Origin: Phycisphaerales bacterium
GTDB taxonomy: Bacteria > Planctomycetota > Phycisphaerae > UBA1845 > Fen-1342
Length of the DNA stretch: 37,002 nt
Reading direction: 5' to 3'
Assembly: GCA_022839625.1 (NCBI GenBank)
Contig: JALHJL010000040.1
Span: forward strand, 1 to 37,002
Shown here: in pieces, positions 1-7,793 of the stretch
How positions within the stretch are numbered: the stretch's first letter is position 1
Layout of the letters: each line of letters begins with the position of its first letter
Made by a program: the position numbers and the translations under genes
The notes under the pieces: model-generated
Seen by the model: the letters and a program-made list of their open reading frames with translations, nothing else
Database searches by the model: none
Told to the model about the DNA's origin: nothing

Positions 1-66
1 GGTAGGGGGCGGTCTCGACCGGAGGCACGGACGAGCGCCTGCGACTGCTCCTCGAACCACTCTTTC

Positions 67-465
67 GTGCTGGAACGCCCCCGCCGCGGCGCGTTATGCT
101 ATCAGCAGCGGGATGGTGAATATTCCCGGCTCAAGAGCGTTCTTCAGGACGCCTTCGCCTTTGACGACCTGGCCGAGGCCGAGCCGCTGTTCAAGCAGTG
201 GTACTTCTGGGCCACGCACAGCCGGATCGCGCGCATGATCAAGGCGGCCAAGACGATCAGGGCCCACTGGGCGGGCGTGCTGCGCTGGTTTACGTCACGG
301 ATCAGCAATGGCGCGGTGGAGGCGATCAACGGCCTGATCCAGTCGGCCAAGCGCAAAGCCCGTGGCTTCCGCTCCAGCGCCTATCTCATGACGATGATCT
401 ACCTCGTCGCCGGAAAGCTGGACTTCAAGCTCGCGGCGCTGGCTCACGTTACCCACACGAAATAG
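67..465 (+). pseudogene. ISL3-family transposase, C-terminal remnant
   Basis: The translated product matches the last ~115 residues of the DDE domain of ISL3-family transposases. It shows the W-A-x-x-S-R-I segment, a run of basic residues before H-W, and the signature S-N-G-A-V-E-A-I-N, whose Glu is the last acid of the DDE triad, followed by K-R-K-A-R-G-F-R. ISL3 transposases are usually around 400 aa, so the N-terminal helix-turn-helix and the first two catalytic Asp residues are missing. The GTG at 67 is only the first usable codon; recognisable homology begins at about residue 14, and the 66 bases before it do not continue the family in any frame. This is a dead fragment left by a deletion, or one cut by rearrangement, and not a working gene. 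Confidence 0.8.
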
Positions 466-481
466 CGAGGAAGCACAAAAA

Positions 482-522
482 ACGGGTCCCGAATGGTCTT
501 AGTGCCCCATTCGCGAACCCGT
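482..522. repeat. Imperfect inverted repeat after the transposase remnant
   Basis: ACGGGT..CGAATGG on the left pairs with CCATTCG..ACCCGT on the right around a ~10-nt loop, starting 17 bases after the transposase stop. It may be part of the right end of the insertion sequence or a terminator-like hairpin. There is no T-tract, and the other IS end is not in the window, so its role cannot be settled. Confidence 0.35.
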
Positions 523-617
523 GCGCTGGGATGGACTGATTGCGCTTTCCAATCTCTATATACACGGCGCGGCCCGGAAGGTGTCGCGCCGAAGCTGCTT
601 CAGATCGGTCAATCGAA

Positions 618-1415
618 TTAGAGCTTGAACTCGCTGCTTCGGCCGCCGCGGCCGGCGGCAAGCGTCAGCCTGTGCAGCCGCTGAACCGTGTTCGCCAGAC
701 GTTGCAGCACCAGCCGGCCATCCACCGTCAGCTCCAGCCCAACGAACTGGATCGCGGCACTGATCAGGTCGGACTCGTCGCTTCGAACGCCGCGAAACAA
801 TGCATCCAGCAGAACGGGCGCGCGCCCGTCCGGCAGTTGCAGCTCGACACCCAGGGTCTCGTCGGGGGTCCAGTTCGGCGGTCCCGGCTGATGCAGGCGG
901 ACCAGCGCGCCGCCACAGGAAATATCAGACAGCTCGCCGGTCGCGACGAGGAGGGCGGAGTTCTGTGCATTGGCGCGTGCCGCGCGGCCGCCCGGCCAAA
1001 GGTGGGCCAGCAGCGTCATGCCATCGTGGACCGGGGTGCGGTAGTAGGCTCGCCGCTGAAGCTCGGTGATCGTGTCGGGCCAACGGTAGCGCACCGCGGG
1101 CACGGTTGTTTGCCGATCGAGGATGAAGTGCCCCTTGGCCTCAACGACGGTGGCGAACAGCAGCTTGCGGCTCTTCTGCCGGAAGCTGATGCCCAGGTAC
1201 TGGCCGGGCGTGAGGTTGGGCAGGGGCGTCTCGTCGGCCGCCTGGTAGTCCAGTACGAAGAAGCGGCTCTTCGCATCTCGTTCCAGGAACCGCGACTTGA
1301 AGCTGTGCCACTGATGGCCGCTTTGCAGCGTAAGAACGGCGAGCGCGTGCTCCTCGATGGCGCGATCGAAGATGGCGCTCGTGTCGCGCGGGGACACCAG
1401 GCGTCGAGGTCTCAT
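618..1415 (-). CDS. PilZ-domain protein with YcgR-like N-terminal half
   Basis: 265 aa, last gene of a three-gene PilZ operon. The C-terminal half has the two-part PilZ signature for cyclic di-GMP: R-A-Y-Y-R (RxxxR) followed by D-I-S-C-G-G (DxSxxG). The N-terminal ~110 residues look like the beta-barrel that precedes PilZ in YcgR-type proteins. No membrane segment or signal peptide is visible, so it is probably cytoplasmic. The ATG overlaps the stop of the upstream gene (ATGA, 1412-1415), with AAGGTG 4 nt before it, which implies translational coupling. Binding of c-di-GMP is inferred from the motifs. The output partner (flagellum, pilus, secretion or polysaccharide) cannot be read from the sequence because no motility gene lies nearby. 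Confidence 0.8.
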   Translation of the reverse strand: MRPRRLVSPRDTSAIFDRAIEEHALAVLTLQSGHQWHSFKSRFLERDAKSRFFVLDYQAADETPLPNLTPGQYLGISFRQKSRKLLFATVVEAKGHFILDRQTTVPAVRYRWPDTITELQRRAYYRTPVHDGMTLLAHLWPGGRAARANAQNSALLVATGELSDISCGGALVRLHQPGPPNWTPDETLGVELQLPDGRAPVLLDALFRGVRSDESDLISAAIQFVGLELTVDGRLVLQRLANTVQRLHRLTLAAGRGGRSSEFKL

Positions 1416-2125
1416 GGTTCACCTTCTCGCTCTGTCAGATGGGCGGTCTCGTCACTGAGGGCGACGCGCAAGCGGAGCAGGGCGGCGTCGCTCTCCGGCG
1501 CGGCGAACTCAAACCCGACGATCACGTGTCCTTCCTCGCGGCAACGGTTCTTGTTGCAGACGATGGCGGCCAGCGTGTATACCTCATTGGACCACGGCAA
1601 GACGAACTCCAGCTCCACCTGGTCCCCGATGTAAAGCAGCTCCCCCGCCTCAGCGCTGGTCATGCGACACGCCAGGCCGGTCGGGCCGATGTTCGTGAGC
1701 GTGGCCACCTGCGGCGAGGGCGCATCGGGGGCGAGGAAACGGACCATCACCGGTTCGATCGGGGCCTTGCGCGCAAAGCGACGCCGATTGGCAACCTGGA
1801 CCGTCTCCGGGACGGCGAGCATGAGCTGTCGCGGCACGGTCTCGTCGCCCACGTCCACTACGAACGTGGACATCAGGCACAGATCGTCGGAGAGGATCAT
1901 CCGTACGTCGCACATCGCGCCGATCAACGTGCGGAGGGACGCGGCGTCGCACGGATCGTGCAGGTTCACGACCAGCATGTCCCGTTCGCGCGCCGCCAGG
2001 GTCCCCCACAGCAGGGCGTTGTGCACTTCCGGGCGCGCCTCGATCTCCAGCGTGGCGCGGGTCCGCAGGGCCTGACCCAGCACCCGCTGGGCCTGTCGCG
2101 CACTCAAGTCAAGGGTCACGAGCAT
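1412..2125 (-). CDS. PilZ-domain protein, second signature degenerate
   Basis: 237 aa, middle gene of the PilZ operon. An N-terminal barrel-like half of ~115 residues is followed by a PilZ domain with an intact RxxxR (R-R-F-A-R). The second motif reads N-I-G-P-T-G, with Gly where the usual (D/N)xSxxG has Ser, so ligand binding may be weakened. The start has a strong Shine-Dalgarno, GGAAGGAG, 8 nt upstream and lies 3 nt after the stop of the preceding gene. The stop overlaps the next start by four bases. No transmembrane segment is seen. The three neighbours share the same two-half layout, suggesting they arose by duplication and work in the same pathway. Confidence 0.75.
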   Translation of the reverse strand: MLVTLDLSARQAQRVLGQALRTRATLEIEARPEVHNALLWGTLAARERDMLVVNLHDPCDAASLRTLIGAMCDVRMILSDDLCLMSTFVVDVGDETVPRQLMLAVPETVQVANRRRFARKAPIEPVMVRFLAPDAPSPQVATLTNIGPTGLACRMTSAEAGELLYIGDQVELEFVLPWSNEVYTLAAIVCNKNRCREEGHVIVGFEFAAPESDAALLRLRVALSDETAHLTEREGEP

Positions 2126-2128
2126 CCG

Positions 2129-2890
2129 CTACGCTCCTTCCCGCTGGTCTGCAGCCGCGTGCGCCGGCGGCCTGGAACCCAGCCCGACGAGGAACTGCCA
2201 GAGGCGCGCCAAATGGCGGTTATGCTCCGTCGCGTCGTCAACGGGGCAGAAACGGCAGCCGAGCAAGACCGTCCCCTCGGTCTCGCAAGTGCGGAGGTGC
2301 GCCACGCGCGCTACGAACTCCACCGGCCGGAGCGCACCGGGAAGCGCAAAGCTGGCCCAGAACAAGTCCCCGGGTCGTGTCCAACCGGCCTCCCGCACCG
2401 ACGCGCTGGCCTGAAATCCGCCGCGCGACAGGTCGTGTACCACCGTCGCAAAGCGTCGCTCCCCGCCAAGAACACTGGTACACAGGGCATGAACGGGACG
2501 CGCTCCGTCCAGTCTGATTCGGGCGTGCCGGCGCTGCTCACGCGGCTCGACGCACAACGGAATGGCGAGCTTCCACGCCGCCCGCGGGGCGGCCCCGTCC
2601 CGCCCGATCGAAACCCGGCCGCGCGTCTCGCTGCGGAAGCCTAGCAGCCGATCCGCGTCGTGAAAGAACACATCCACAGTAGCGCCGTCCGGCGCGACGG
2701 AACCGGTCCCGCCAGACGGCCACTGCATCACGAGCGCGTCCGGCTCGAGCGCTCGGAAACGTGTCTGTACCCAGTCGTCGCCCGCGCGGCCGCTTCCCGA
2801 TAGCGTGATCCGTGCCGCGCACCGCGCGCGGCAGGCCCGCTCGAGCAATGCGAGCTGAGTCTTGCGGCTTGTAAGGGCCAAGGCAGACAC
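2129..2890 (-). CDS. PilZ-domain protein, first gene of the PilZ operon
   Basis: 253 aa from a GTG start at 2890. This start is chosen because AAGGAG lies 5 nt upstream; the frame stays open further upstream to 3256, but that part is Arg-rich with no recognisable domain. The PilZ domain occupies roughly residues 120-230, with R-R-H-A-R (RxxxR) and D-L-S-R-G-G (DxSxxG), both intact. The N-terminal ~110 residues form the same barrel-like half as in the two downstream genes. It probably binds cyclic di-GMP (inference from motifs). The spacing to the next gene is 3 nt, so the three genes should be one transcript. Confidence 0.75.
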   Translation of the reverse strand: MSALALTSRKTQLALLERACRARCAARITLSGSGRAGDDWVQTRFRALEPDALVMQWPSGGTGSVAPDGATVDVFFHDADRLLGFRSETRGRVSIGRDGAAPRAAWKLAIPLCVEPREQRRHARIRLDGARPVHALCTSVLGGERRFATVVHDLSRGGFQASASVREAGWTRPGDLFWASFALPGALRPVEFVARVAHLRTCETEGTVLLGCRFCPVDDATEHNRHLARLWQFLVGLGSRPPAHAAADQREGA

Positions 2891-3492
2891 GGGTGCTCCT
2901 TGCGCGGAACCGCGTGTGTCTTCGTCCCGAGCCCCGCGGGACTTGACCCGCGTGCGGCCGCCCCGGAAGGGGACGTTCGACGACCGCATGTTGCGGCACG
3001 CGCCGCGGTGTGCTACGACCGTCGCACACTCCCCTGCACTGCTCCCGATGTATCGGAGCCTCACCGTGCGTGTCCCGAAAGATGGGGGTCTGCCGACGCA
3101 GGTCCTAAGCCGGCGGGCGATGATCGGACGGCTGTGGCGGCTGCCCGGCAAACACCGCGGCCGCACTCTCGCCGCCGCGACGCGGCCCGATCTGCCGGGC
3201 CGTCCGCATACGCGCCGACGATAAATCTCCGCAGACCGAACTTGCGGCTCGGGCAAGCGCTCATAACGAAGGCGTAGTGACGGCTGATCCGCCGCACGCT
3301 AGAATGCCGCCGTCGCTGGAGCGGCACGCACCGGCATCAGCGACGCGGCCGCACCTGCGTGCGTGTGCGGCCGATCGCTTGCGTACTCACGCACGCGCGC
3401 CGGGCCGCGCTGCAACGACCGGGCCCGCGGCCGCGTTTCCGTGACGGCGTCCGAGCTGGACGCGGCGAGATGCAACTGATGGGAAATCCGCA
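2891..3492. other. Divergent intergenic region, no convincing gene
   Basis: About 600 bases separate the divergent PilZ operon and the lipoprotein gene. Open frames exist on both strands but give Arg/Pro/Ala-rich, domain-free translations typical of GC-rich noncoding DNA. The only signal I can support is the promoter candidate near 3277-3305 for the lipoprotein. Confidence 0.5.
3277..3305 (+). promoter_or_regulatory. Candidate sigma70-type promoter
   Basis: GTGACG (4 of 6 matches to TTGACA) and TAGAAT (5 of 6 to TATAAT) are separated by 17 bp. It would give a leader of ~180 nt ahead of the lipoprotein gene. Not proven; GC-rich DNA yields chance matches, but TAGAAT/TATAAT boxes recur ahead of several genes in this window. 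Confidence 0.4.
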
Positions 3493-3921
3493 ATGAAAAG
3501 CCGACATGTCAACCTGCTGCGGGTATTCGCCTTCCTGACGCTGGCGGGGTCGCTCACGGCGGGTTGCGTCGAGCGCACGGCCAAGATTCAGACCGACCCG
3601 CCGGGCGCCCTGGTTCTCGTCAATGACGAGGAAGTCGGCGTCAGCCCGGTCACATTCAGCTTCCTCTGGTATGGGGACTACGACATCCTGCTGCGCAAGC
3701 CGGGTTACAAGACGTTGAAGACCAACCACCGCCTGCACGCACCCTGGTATCAGTGGCCGCCGTTCGACCTGGTGGCCGAAGTTATGATCCCCGTGATGAT
3801 CCGCGACGAGCACACGCTGCCCGTATTCGTGCTTGACCCGGCGGAGACGCCCGCGTCTGACGAGCTCGTTGGACGGGCGACCGAGCTGCGCGACCGCGCG
3901 CTGTTCGAAGGCTCGGAGTAA
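3493..3921 (+). CDS. PEGA-domain lipoprotein
   Basis: 142 aa. The first 24 residues are a signal peptide with a basic start and a hydrophobic core, ending in a lipobox-like L-T-A-G-C, so Cys25 should be lipidated after signal peptidase II cleavage. Residues ~30-75 match the PEGA repeat: I-Q-T-D-P-P-G-A-L-V, V-N-D-E-E-V-G and S-P-V-T, followed by Y-D-I-L-L-R-K-P-G-Y. The rest has no recognised domain. PEGA domains are found on bacterial surface proteins and are thought to be structural. It probably sits in the periplasm or at the outer membrane. The gene stands alone between a divergent PilZ operon and the kinase-like gene, so its partners are unknown. Confidence 0.8.
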   Translation: MKSRHVNLLRVFAFLTLAGSLTAGCVERTAKIQTDPPGALVLVNDEEVGVSPVTFSFLWYGDYDILLRKPGYKTLKTNHRLHAPWYQWPPFDLVAEVMIPVMIRDEHTLPVFVLDPAETPASDELVGRATELRDRALFEGSE

Positions 3922-4157
3922 TCCGGGCTGTCGGCGGCCGTCCGCAGATTGGCTGAGAGTATGGTAGCGGCCGAACACCGGCGCGACGCCGCCGCTACAC
4001 TCCGCGGCGGACTGCCAACTTCAGCGCATGTCTTCATCGACGCTCGGCGGTCCGGGTTTCGGCGCACTGCTCAACCGTCCGGCCATACCTGCGAATTCAG
4101 CCGCGACCCGTCTGCCCAAACGGAGCGGCTTCCGTAGTTTCGCGACGCGGGTCCCCA

Positions 4158-4176
4158 TATAATCAGGAGCGAGGTG
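4158..4176 (+). promoter_or_regulatory. -10 box and Shine-Dalgarno ahead of the kinase-like gene
   Basis: A perfect TATAAT (4158-4163) is followed at once by AGGAG (4165-4169) and GAGGTG (4171-4176), and the ATG is at 4181. Transcription would start at about 4170, leaving a leader of only ~10 nt. No good -35 hexamer is visible. Confidence 0.4.
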
Positions 4177-4180
4177 TCCC

Positions 4181-4894
4181 ATGCTCTCAAGAACGCCGCG
4201 CGCCAAGGCGGATCTCGCCAAGTTAGTCGAGAAGCAGATGCGCAACTGGGAGTTGGCCGGCGCCCAACAGGCCGCGCTGCCTTCCCTGACTCCCGCCGCG
4301 CCGGTGCTGCACTTCGTCACGATATCTCGGACGGTGGAGTCCGGCGGGACCGAGTTGGCGAACCTGCTCGGGGAACGTCTGAACTGGCCGGTGTTCGACC
4401 GGGAGATTCTTCAGGCCATGGCGGGCGACGATCAAGTCCGCGCGCGCCTCTACGAGCACCTCGACGAGCGTGGCCAAAGCTGGATCGAAAACGCGCTGCA
4501 CTGGCTGATCAAGGGTGAGCTTCAGAAACAGGACTACTTCTATCAGCTTACGGAGACCGTGCTCGCGCTCGCCCGCCAGGGGCCCGCGATCTTCCTTGGC
4601 CGGGCAGCCGACCTGATCCTACCGGCCGGCCAGGGTCTGCGCGTGCGCGTCACCGCGCCGCTCGCCCAGCGGGCCCAGGTCTTCGCACGTGAAAGCAACA
4701 TCCCCGAAGCCGCCGCCCGCGACGAGGTGGGCCGCATCGACCAGGAGCGGGCCGAGTTTCGCCGTCACCATTTCGGCCCTGACGCCAACGCGGACACGTG
4801 CTACGACCTCATGCTCAACCTGGCGCATTTCACGCCCGCACAGGCCGTCGAAGTGCTGGTGACGGCCCTGCGGCAGCGCGCCATCATCCCTTGA
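4181..4894 (+). CDS. Cytidylate kinase-like family protein
   Basis: 237 aa. Resembles the Cytidylate_kin2 family of P-loop nucleotide kinases: a beta strand F-V-T-I-S-R followed by the glycine-rich loop E-S-G-G-T-E-L-A (residues ~45-60), then P-V-F-D-R-E-I-L, the segment A-I-F-L-G-R-A-A-D, and a basic lid region with D-Q-E-R-A-E-F-R-R-H-H. Its loop is the degenerate type usual in this family and not the canonical GxxxxGK(S/T) of Cmk. The first ~40 residues are a family-specific extension. The substrate is not established for this family; phosphoryl transfer to a nucleotide is inferred only. It has its own promoter-like box and no cotranscribed neighbour. Confidence 0.75.
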   Translation: MLSRTPRAKADLAKLVEKQMRNWELAGAQQAALPSLTPAAPVLHFVTISRTVESGGTELANLLGERLNWPVFDREILQAMAGDDQVRARLYEHLDERGQSWIENALHWLIKGELQKQDYFYQLTETVLALARQGPAIFLGRAADLILPAGQGLRVRVTAPLAQRAQVFARESNIPEAAARDEVGRIDQERAEFRRHHFGPDANADTCYDLMLNLAHFTPAQAVEVLVTALRQRAIIP

Positions 4895-4970
4895 CGCTCA
4901 GGCGGGTTGTCATACCTCGCGGGCGGATGGCCGCCCCCGCATCGACTCGTCAACCGACGCCGCGTTCCAG

Positions 4971-5597
4971 TCAGGCCCCGTCGGGCGGCGCGACGGGAGG
5001 GAGTTGCTCGTCCGGATCCAGCGGCACGAACTCGACCCCCACGCGATGCCGGCGGGCCTCCAGATGGTGGCAGTAGCGCACGACGCCCTTCAGTACCGGC
5101 CGGTTTGACAGGCACTCAAATCGCGGAAACACGATCGTCCCGACGTGGATGAACTGCTGGCTGATGAACGCGAATCCGCTGCCCGACACGTCGCACGTCT
5201 CTACCGTCACTTGACGGCGCTGGACCAGCCCGTCCGAGCACTCCTGGATCGTGAGTTTCATCCGGCAGCGCCAGGTGTATCGGGTATGACGTCGCCCGGG
5301 CTTCTGGCCCCCGCGGACGCCATGCCTGCGCTTCAGCGCCTGCAACAACTCGGTGGGAGAGAGCCCCGGATCATCGGCCTCCGGTTTGGATCGCTCGGAG
5401 TCCCACTCCGGTCCCCCGTACACGGCGGCGCTGCCGCGTTCCGTCAGGTGGCGCAGGTGCTCGCCGGTAAGTACTTGCCCCCCACGGATAAGGATGCGGC
5501 CGGCGCCATCGCGCACGTGACCCGGTAGGAACCGGCCCGGCCACAACTCACCAGGCTCCAGCCGTCGCAGATCAAAGGTCCGGCGACGGTTAAACAT
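4971..5597 (-). CDS. PilZ-domain protein with a small N-terminal module
   Basis: 208 aa. Residues ~15-60 contain G-R-F-L-P-G-H-V-R-D followed by G-Q-V-L-T-G-E-H-L and L-T-E-R-G, a pattern like the small domain that precedes many HD-GYP phosphodiesterases. Residues ~100-195 are a PilZ domain with R-R-H-T-R (RxxxR) and D-V-S-G-S-G (DxSxxG), both intact. No catalytic HD-GYP is present, so this looks like a c-di-GMP receptor that kept only the N-terminal module. The ATG has GGAG 7 nt upstream. It is on the opposite strand to the convergent kinase-like gene and has no operon partner. The function of the N-terminal module is not known to me. Confidence 0.75.
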   Translation of the reverse strand: MFNRRRTFDLRRLEPGELWPGRFLPGHVRDGAGRILIRGGQVLTGEHLRHLTERGSAAVYGGPEWDSERSKPEADDPGLSPTELLQALKRRHGVRGGQKPGRRHTRYTWRCRMKLTIQECSDGLVQRRQVTVETCDVSGSGFAFISQQFIHVGTIVFPRFECLSNRPVLKGVVRYCHHLEARRHRVGVEFVPLDPDEQLPPVAPPDGA

Positions 5598-5863
5598 CCT
5601 GCAACTCCGATCTCGGACGGCTGGCGTTCGGCCCGCTCTCCTCCCACTCCCCGTTTGACCGTCCGCGCGATTGAACTACCGTAGTACCGCCACCTTTACA
5701 TCGACCAGGCGGCCGCAGGACTGTGTCGGGGGCCGGCTTTTCTCGCCCGGCGACGCCGGCGTGGCACACTATCGGACCTGTCAGCATCCCCCGCCCGGGG
5801 GCCGCCCGCGTGCCATCGGCCACAGGCTGCCCCACCCCCGATTACTCGCCCGCACGACTCCCG

Positions 5864-6175
5864 TCAGCCGGCTTCACCCTCCTGGTCTCGGCGGCGCCCC
5901 TCTGCCGATTCCTCGTTCGGCAGGCGCTTCTCGGAGGCCTCCGCGCCGCCGGATTCCGGGCTTCGCAGCTTCGGCTTGGCGTCATCCCGCTCCTGGTCCT
6001 CGCGCAACATCTCGTCCTGAACGTCCCGTAACCCGCGTTTGAACTCGGCGATGCCCCGCCCCAGCGATCGGCCGACCTCCGGCAGGCGCTTTCCGAACAG
6101 CAGCAGCGCGACAAAGCCCACCAGTAGGTACGTCCACGGATCAAATGCCCACGCCAGCGTGTTAAGCCCGTTCAT
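5864..6175 (-). CDS. tatA: Sec-independent protein translocase TatA/TatB-type subunit
   Basis: 103 aa. A short N-terminus leads into one membrane helix (residues ~12-28), the F-G hinge, then the amphipathic helix K-R-L-P-E-V-G-R-S-L-G-R-G and a charged, disordered C-terminal tail. This is the standard TatA/E architecture. TatA forms the pore-like assembly that exports folded proteins with twin-arginine signals. The start at 6175 is fixed by AGGAGGT 9 nt upstream; the frame stays open upstream but has no ribosome site there. No tatC is nearby. A likely client in this window is the DUF1501 protein at 20797, whose N-terminus carries T-R-R-E-A-L. TatB cannot be excluded, but the length and F-G hinge favour TatA. 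Confidence 0.85.
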   Translation of the reverse strand: MNGLNTLAWAFDPWTYLLVGFVALLLFGKRLPEVGRSLGRGIAEFKRGLRDVQDEMLREDQERDDAKPKLRSPESGGAEASEKRLPNEESAEGRRRDQEGEAG

Positions 6176-6320
6176 GGCCAAGCGACCTCCTGGTACGCCC
6201 GCTGCGCAGGCGGTCCGCACGGAAGCCCATATTCCGCACCCGCCCATTGTCACGCGCGACACCGGGCCTGTCAAAGTCGCCGACCTCCATCTGTCGTTCG
6301 TGATCCGGCCGTGTCCCTGT

Positions 6321-6346
6321 TATCATGGGGCGGCAAACTGCCGCCC
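6321..6346 (+). promoter_or_regulatory. -10-like box and leader hairpin ahead of the MFS gene
   Basis: TATCAT (6321-6326) could serve as a -10 element. It is followed by a perfect 7-bp hairpin, GGGCGGC-aaact-GCCGCCC (6328-6346), ending 9 nt before the ATG at 6356. The hairpin would lie at the very 5' end of the mRNA. A regulatory role is speculative. Confidence 0.3.
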
Positions 6347-6355
6347 GTAGGACGC

Positions 6356-7735
6356 ATGCTGGATTTCCTCCGCGCCGACGACCTCCCGCCGATGACGCGG
6401 CCCAACTACGCCGCCGAGGTGCGGCACGTCAGCCTCTGGGGCGTGTTCGCCAACCTGGTGGACGGGGCCTTCTCCAGCATCGTCGTGGCCAAGACCTTCA
6501 ACGTGCCGCTTCTGATTCCGGTTGTGTGGGCCACGCCGATGCTGGCGAACCTCGTGACGTTCCTGTGGGGCGTGGTCGTGCGCAGTCAGCCGAAGATCCG
6601 CACGTTCGTCGTGCTGGCCTTCTGCGCCGTGGCCAGCGCCGCATCGATCGCCTTCACGCCGAGCGACTGGCACCCCTGGGGCGGGTGGCTTTTTGCCGGC
6701 CAGGTGGCCTGCGCCCGGATCTTCCTCTCCGGCTTGATCACCGTGCGCGCCGCGATCTGGCGCGCCAACTACCCGAAATCCCACCGGGCTCGCATCGCCG
6801 GCCGGCTGCAGACGCTGTACGTCCTGCTCATGCTGGTGGTCGGCGCGGTCGTGTCCCTGCTATTCGACCGCCACGCCGACTACTACCGCATCGTCTACCC
6901 GGTCATCGCCCTGATCGGAGTGATCTCGCTCATCCCGCTGCGGCGGGTGCGGGTGCGCGGCGAGCCGCGGGAGCTCAGCCGGCTACGGCTGCGCCTGGCC
7001 GGCGGCGAGGAGCGCGGGCGCTGGGCTCGCTTTCGGCACAGCATGTACGAGGCCTCGTCGATCCTGACGCGCGACCGGGCGTTCGCCCGCTACTGCACGG
7101 CACAATACCTGCTCGGCTCGGCGAACCTCATGGTCGACCCCGTGCTGACCATCTTCCTCACGCAGGGCCTGTGCCTGAGCTACTTCGGTTCCTACCTGCT
7201 GATGGAACAGATCCCCGCCGTACTGGCGCTGTTGACGATCGCCCGCTGGGCTCCCCTGTTTGATCGCGTGGGGGTCCTGCGTTTCCGCGTTTTCAACACG
7301 GCCTTCTGGCTGGTCTCGATTCTGCTTGCGACCGCCGCGCTCCTGGTATACCAGCTTGCGTCGCCACTGGCCGCCGGCGTCGGCATGGGCGTGTTCGTGG
7401 TGGCGCGCGTAATCAACGGGATGGCGCGCGGCGGCGGGGGCATCGCCTGGAACCTGGGACACCTGCAATTCGCCGGCGAGCACGACGCCGACCTCTACAT
7501 GGGCATTCACGTGGCCCTGACCGGTCTGCGCGGCATGCTCATGTCGTTTGTCGGTACGGTCGCGTATAAGTTCTGTGGCGCCTGGGCGCTGCTGCTCGGC
7601 ATCGCTCTCGTGGTCGCGGCGCAGATCGCGTTCCGCCGGCTGGCCCGGAGCGCCCCCCCCACGCCTGAACCGGCCGCGCGCACCCCGGAGATCGCGGGAC
7701 GCACGGTTGTTCCGCAACCCGTCGAGACGACGTGA
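6356..7735 (+). CDS. MFS-like multi-pass membrane transporter
   Basis: 459 aa from the ATG at 6356. A GTG at 6311 in the same frame would add 15 residues, but it lies upstream of the -10-like box and has no ribosome site. The protein has about 10-12 hydrophobic segments with short basic loops (for example R-R-V-R-V-R and Y-P-K-S-H-R-A-R-I-A-G-R), consistent with a major facilitator fold. The central cytoplasmic loop at residues ~200-235 is Arg-rich, as between the two six-helix halves of MFS proteins. The C-terminal ~30 residues are Pro/Ala-rich and hydrophilic. The substrate cannot be inferred, and no neighbouring enzyme suggests one. It is divergent from tatA and convergent with aroC. Confidence 0.7.
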   Translation: MLDFLRADDLPPMTRPNYAAEVRHVSLWGVFANLVDGAFSSIVVAKTFNVPLLIPVVWATPMLANLVTFLWGVVVRSQPKIRTFVVLAFCAVASAASIAFTPSDWHPWGGWLFAGQVACARIFLSGLITVRAAIWRANYPKSHRARIAGRLQTLYVLLMLVVGAVVSLLFDRHADYYRIVYPVIALIGVISLIPLRRVRVRGEPRELSRLRLRLAGGEERGRWARFRHSMYEASSILTRDRAFARYCTAQYLLGSANLMVDPVLTIFLTQGLCLSYFGSYLLMEQIPAVLALLTIARWAPLFDRVGVLRFRVFNTAFWLVSILLATAALLVYQLASPLAAGVGMGVFVVARVINGMARGGGGIAWNLGHLQFAGEHDADLYMGIHVALTGLRGMLMSFVGTVAYKFCGAWALLLGIALVVAAQIAFRRLARSAPPTPEPAARTPEIAGRTVVPQPVETT

Positions 7736-7793
7736 CCGGCAGCGCGCTCGGACAGACGCGAGGCCCGCGCATCTATGCATGCGGGAATGGATC

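Noticed and set aside
540..1634. A 364-codon open frame on the plus strand
   Set aside because: Antisense to two PilZ genes that have intact motifs, ribosome sites and coupled starts.
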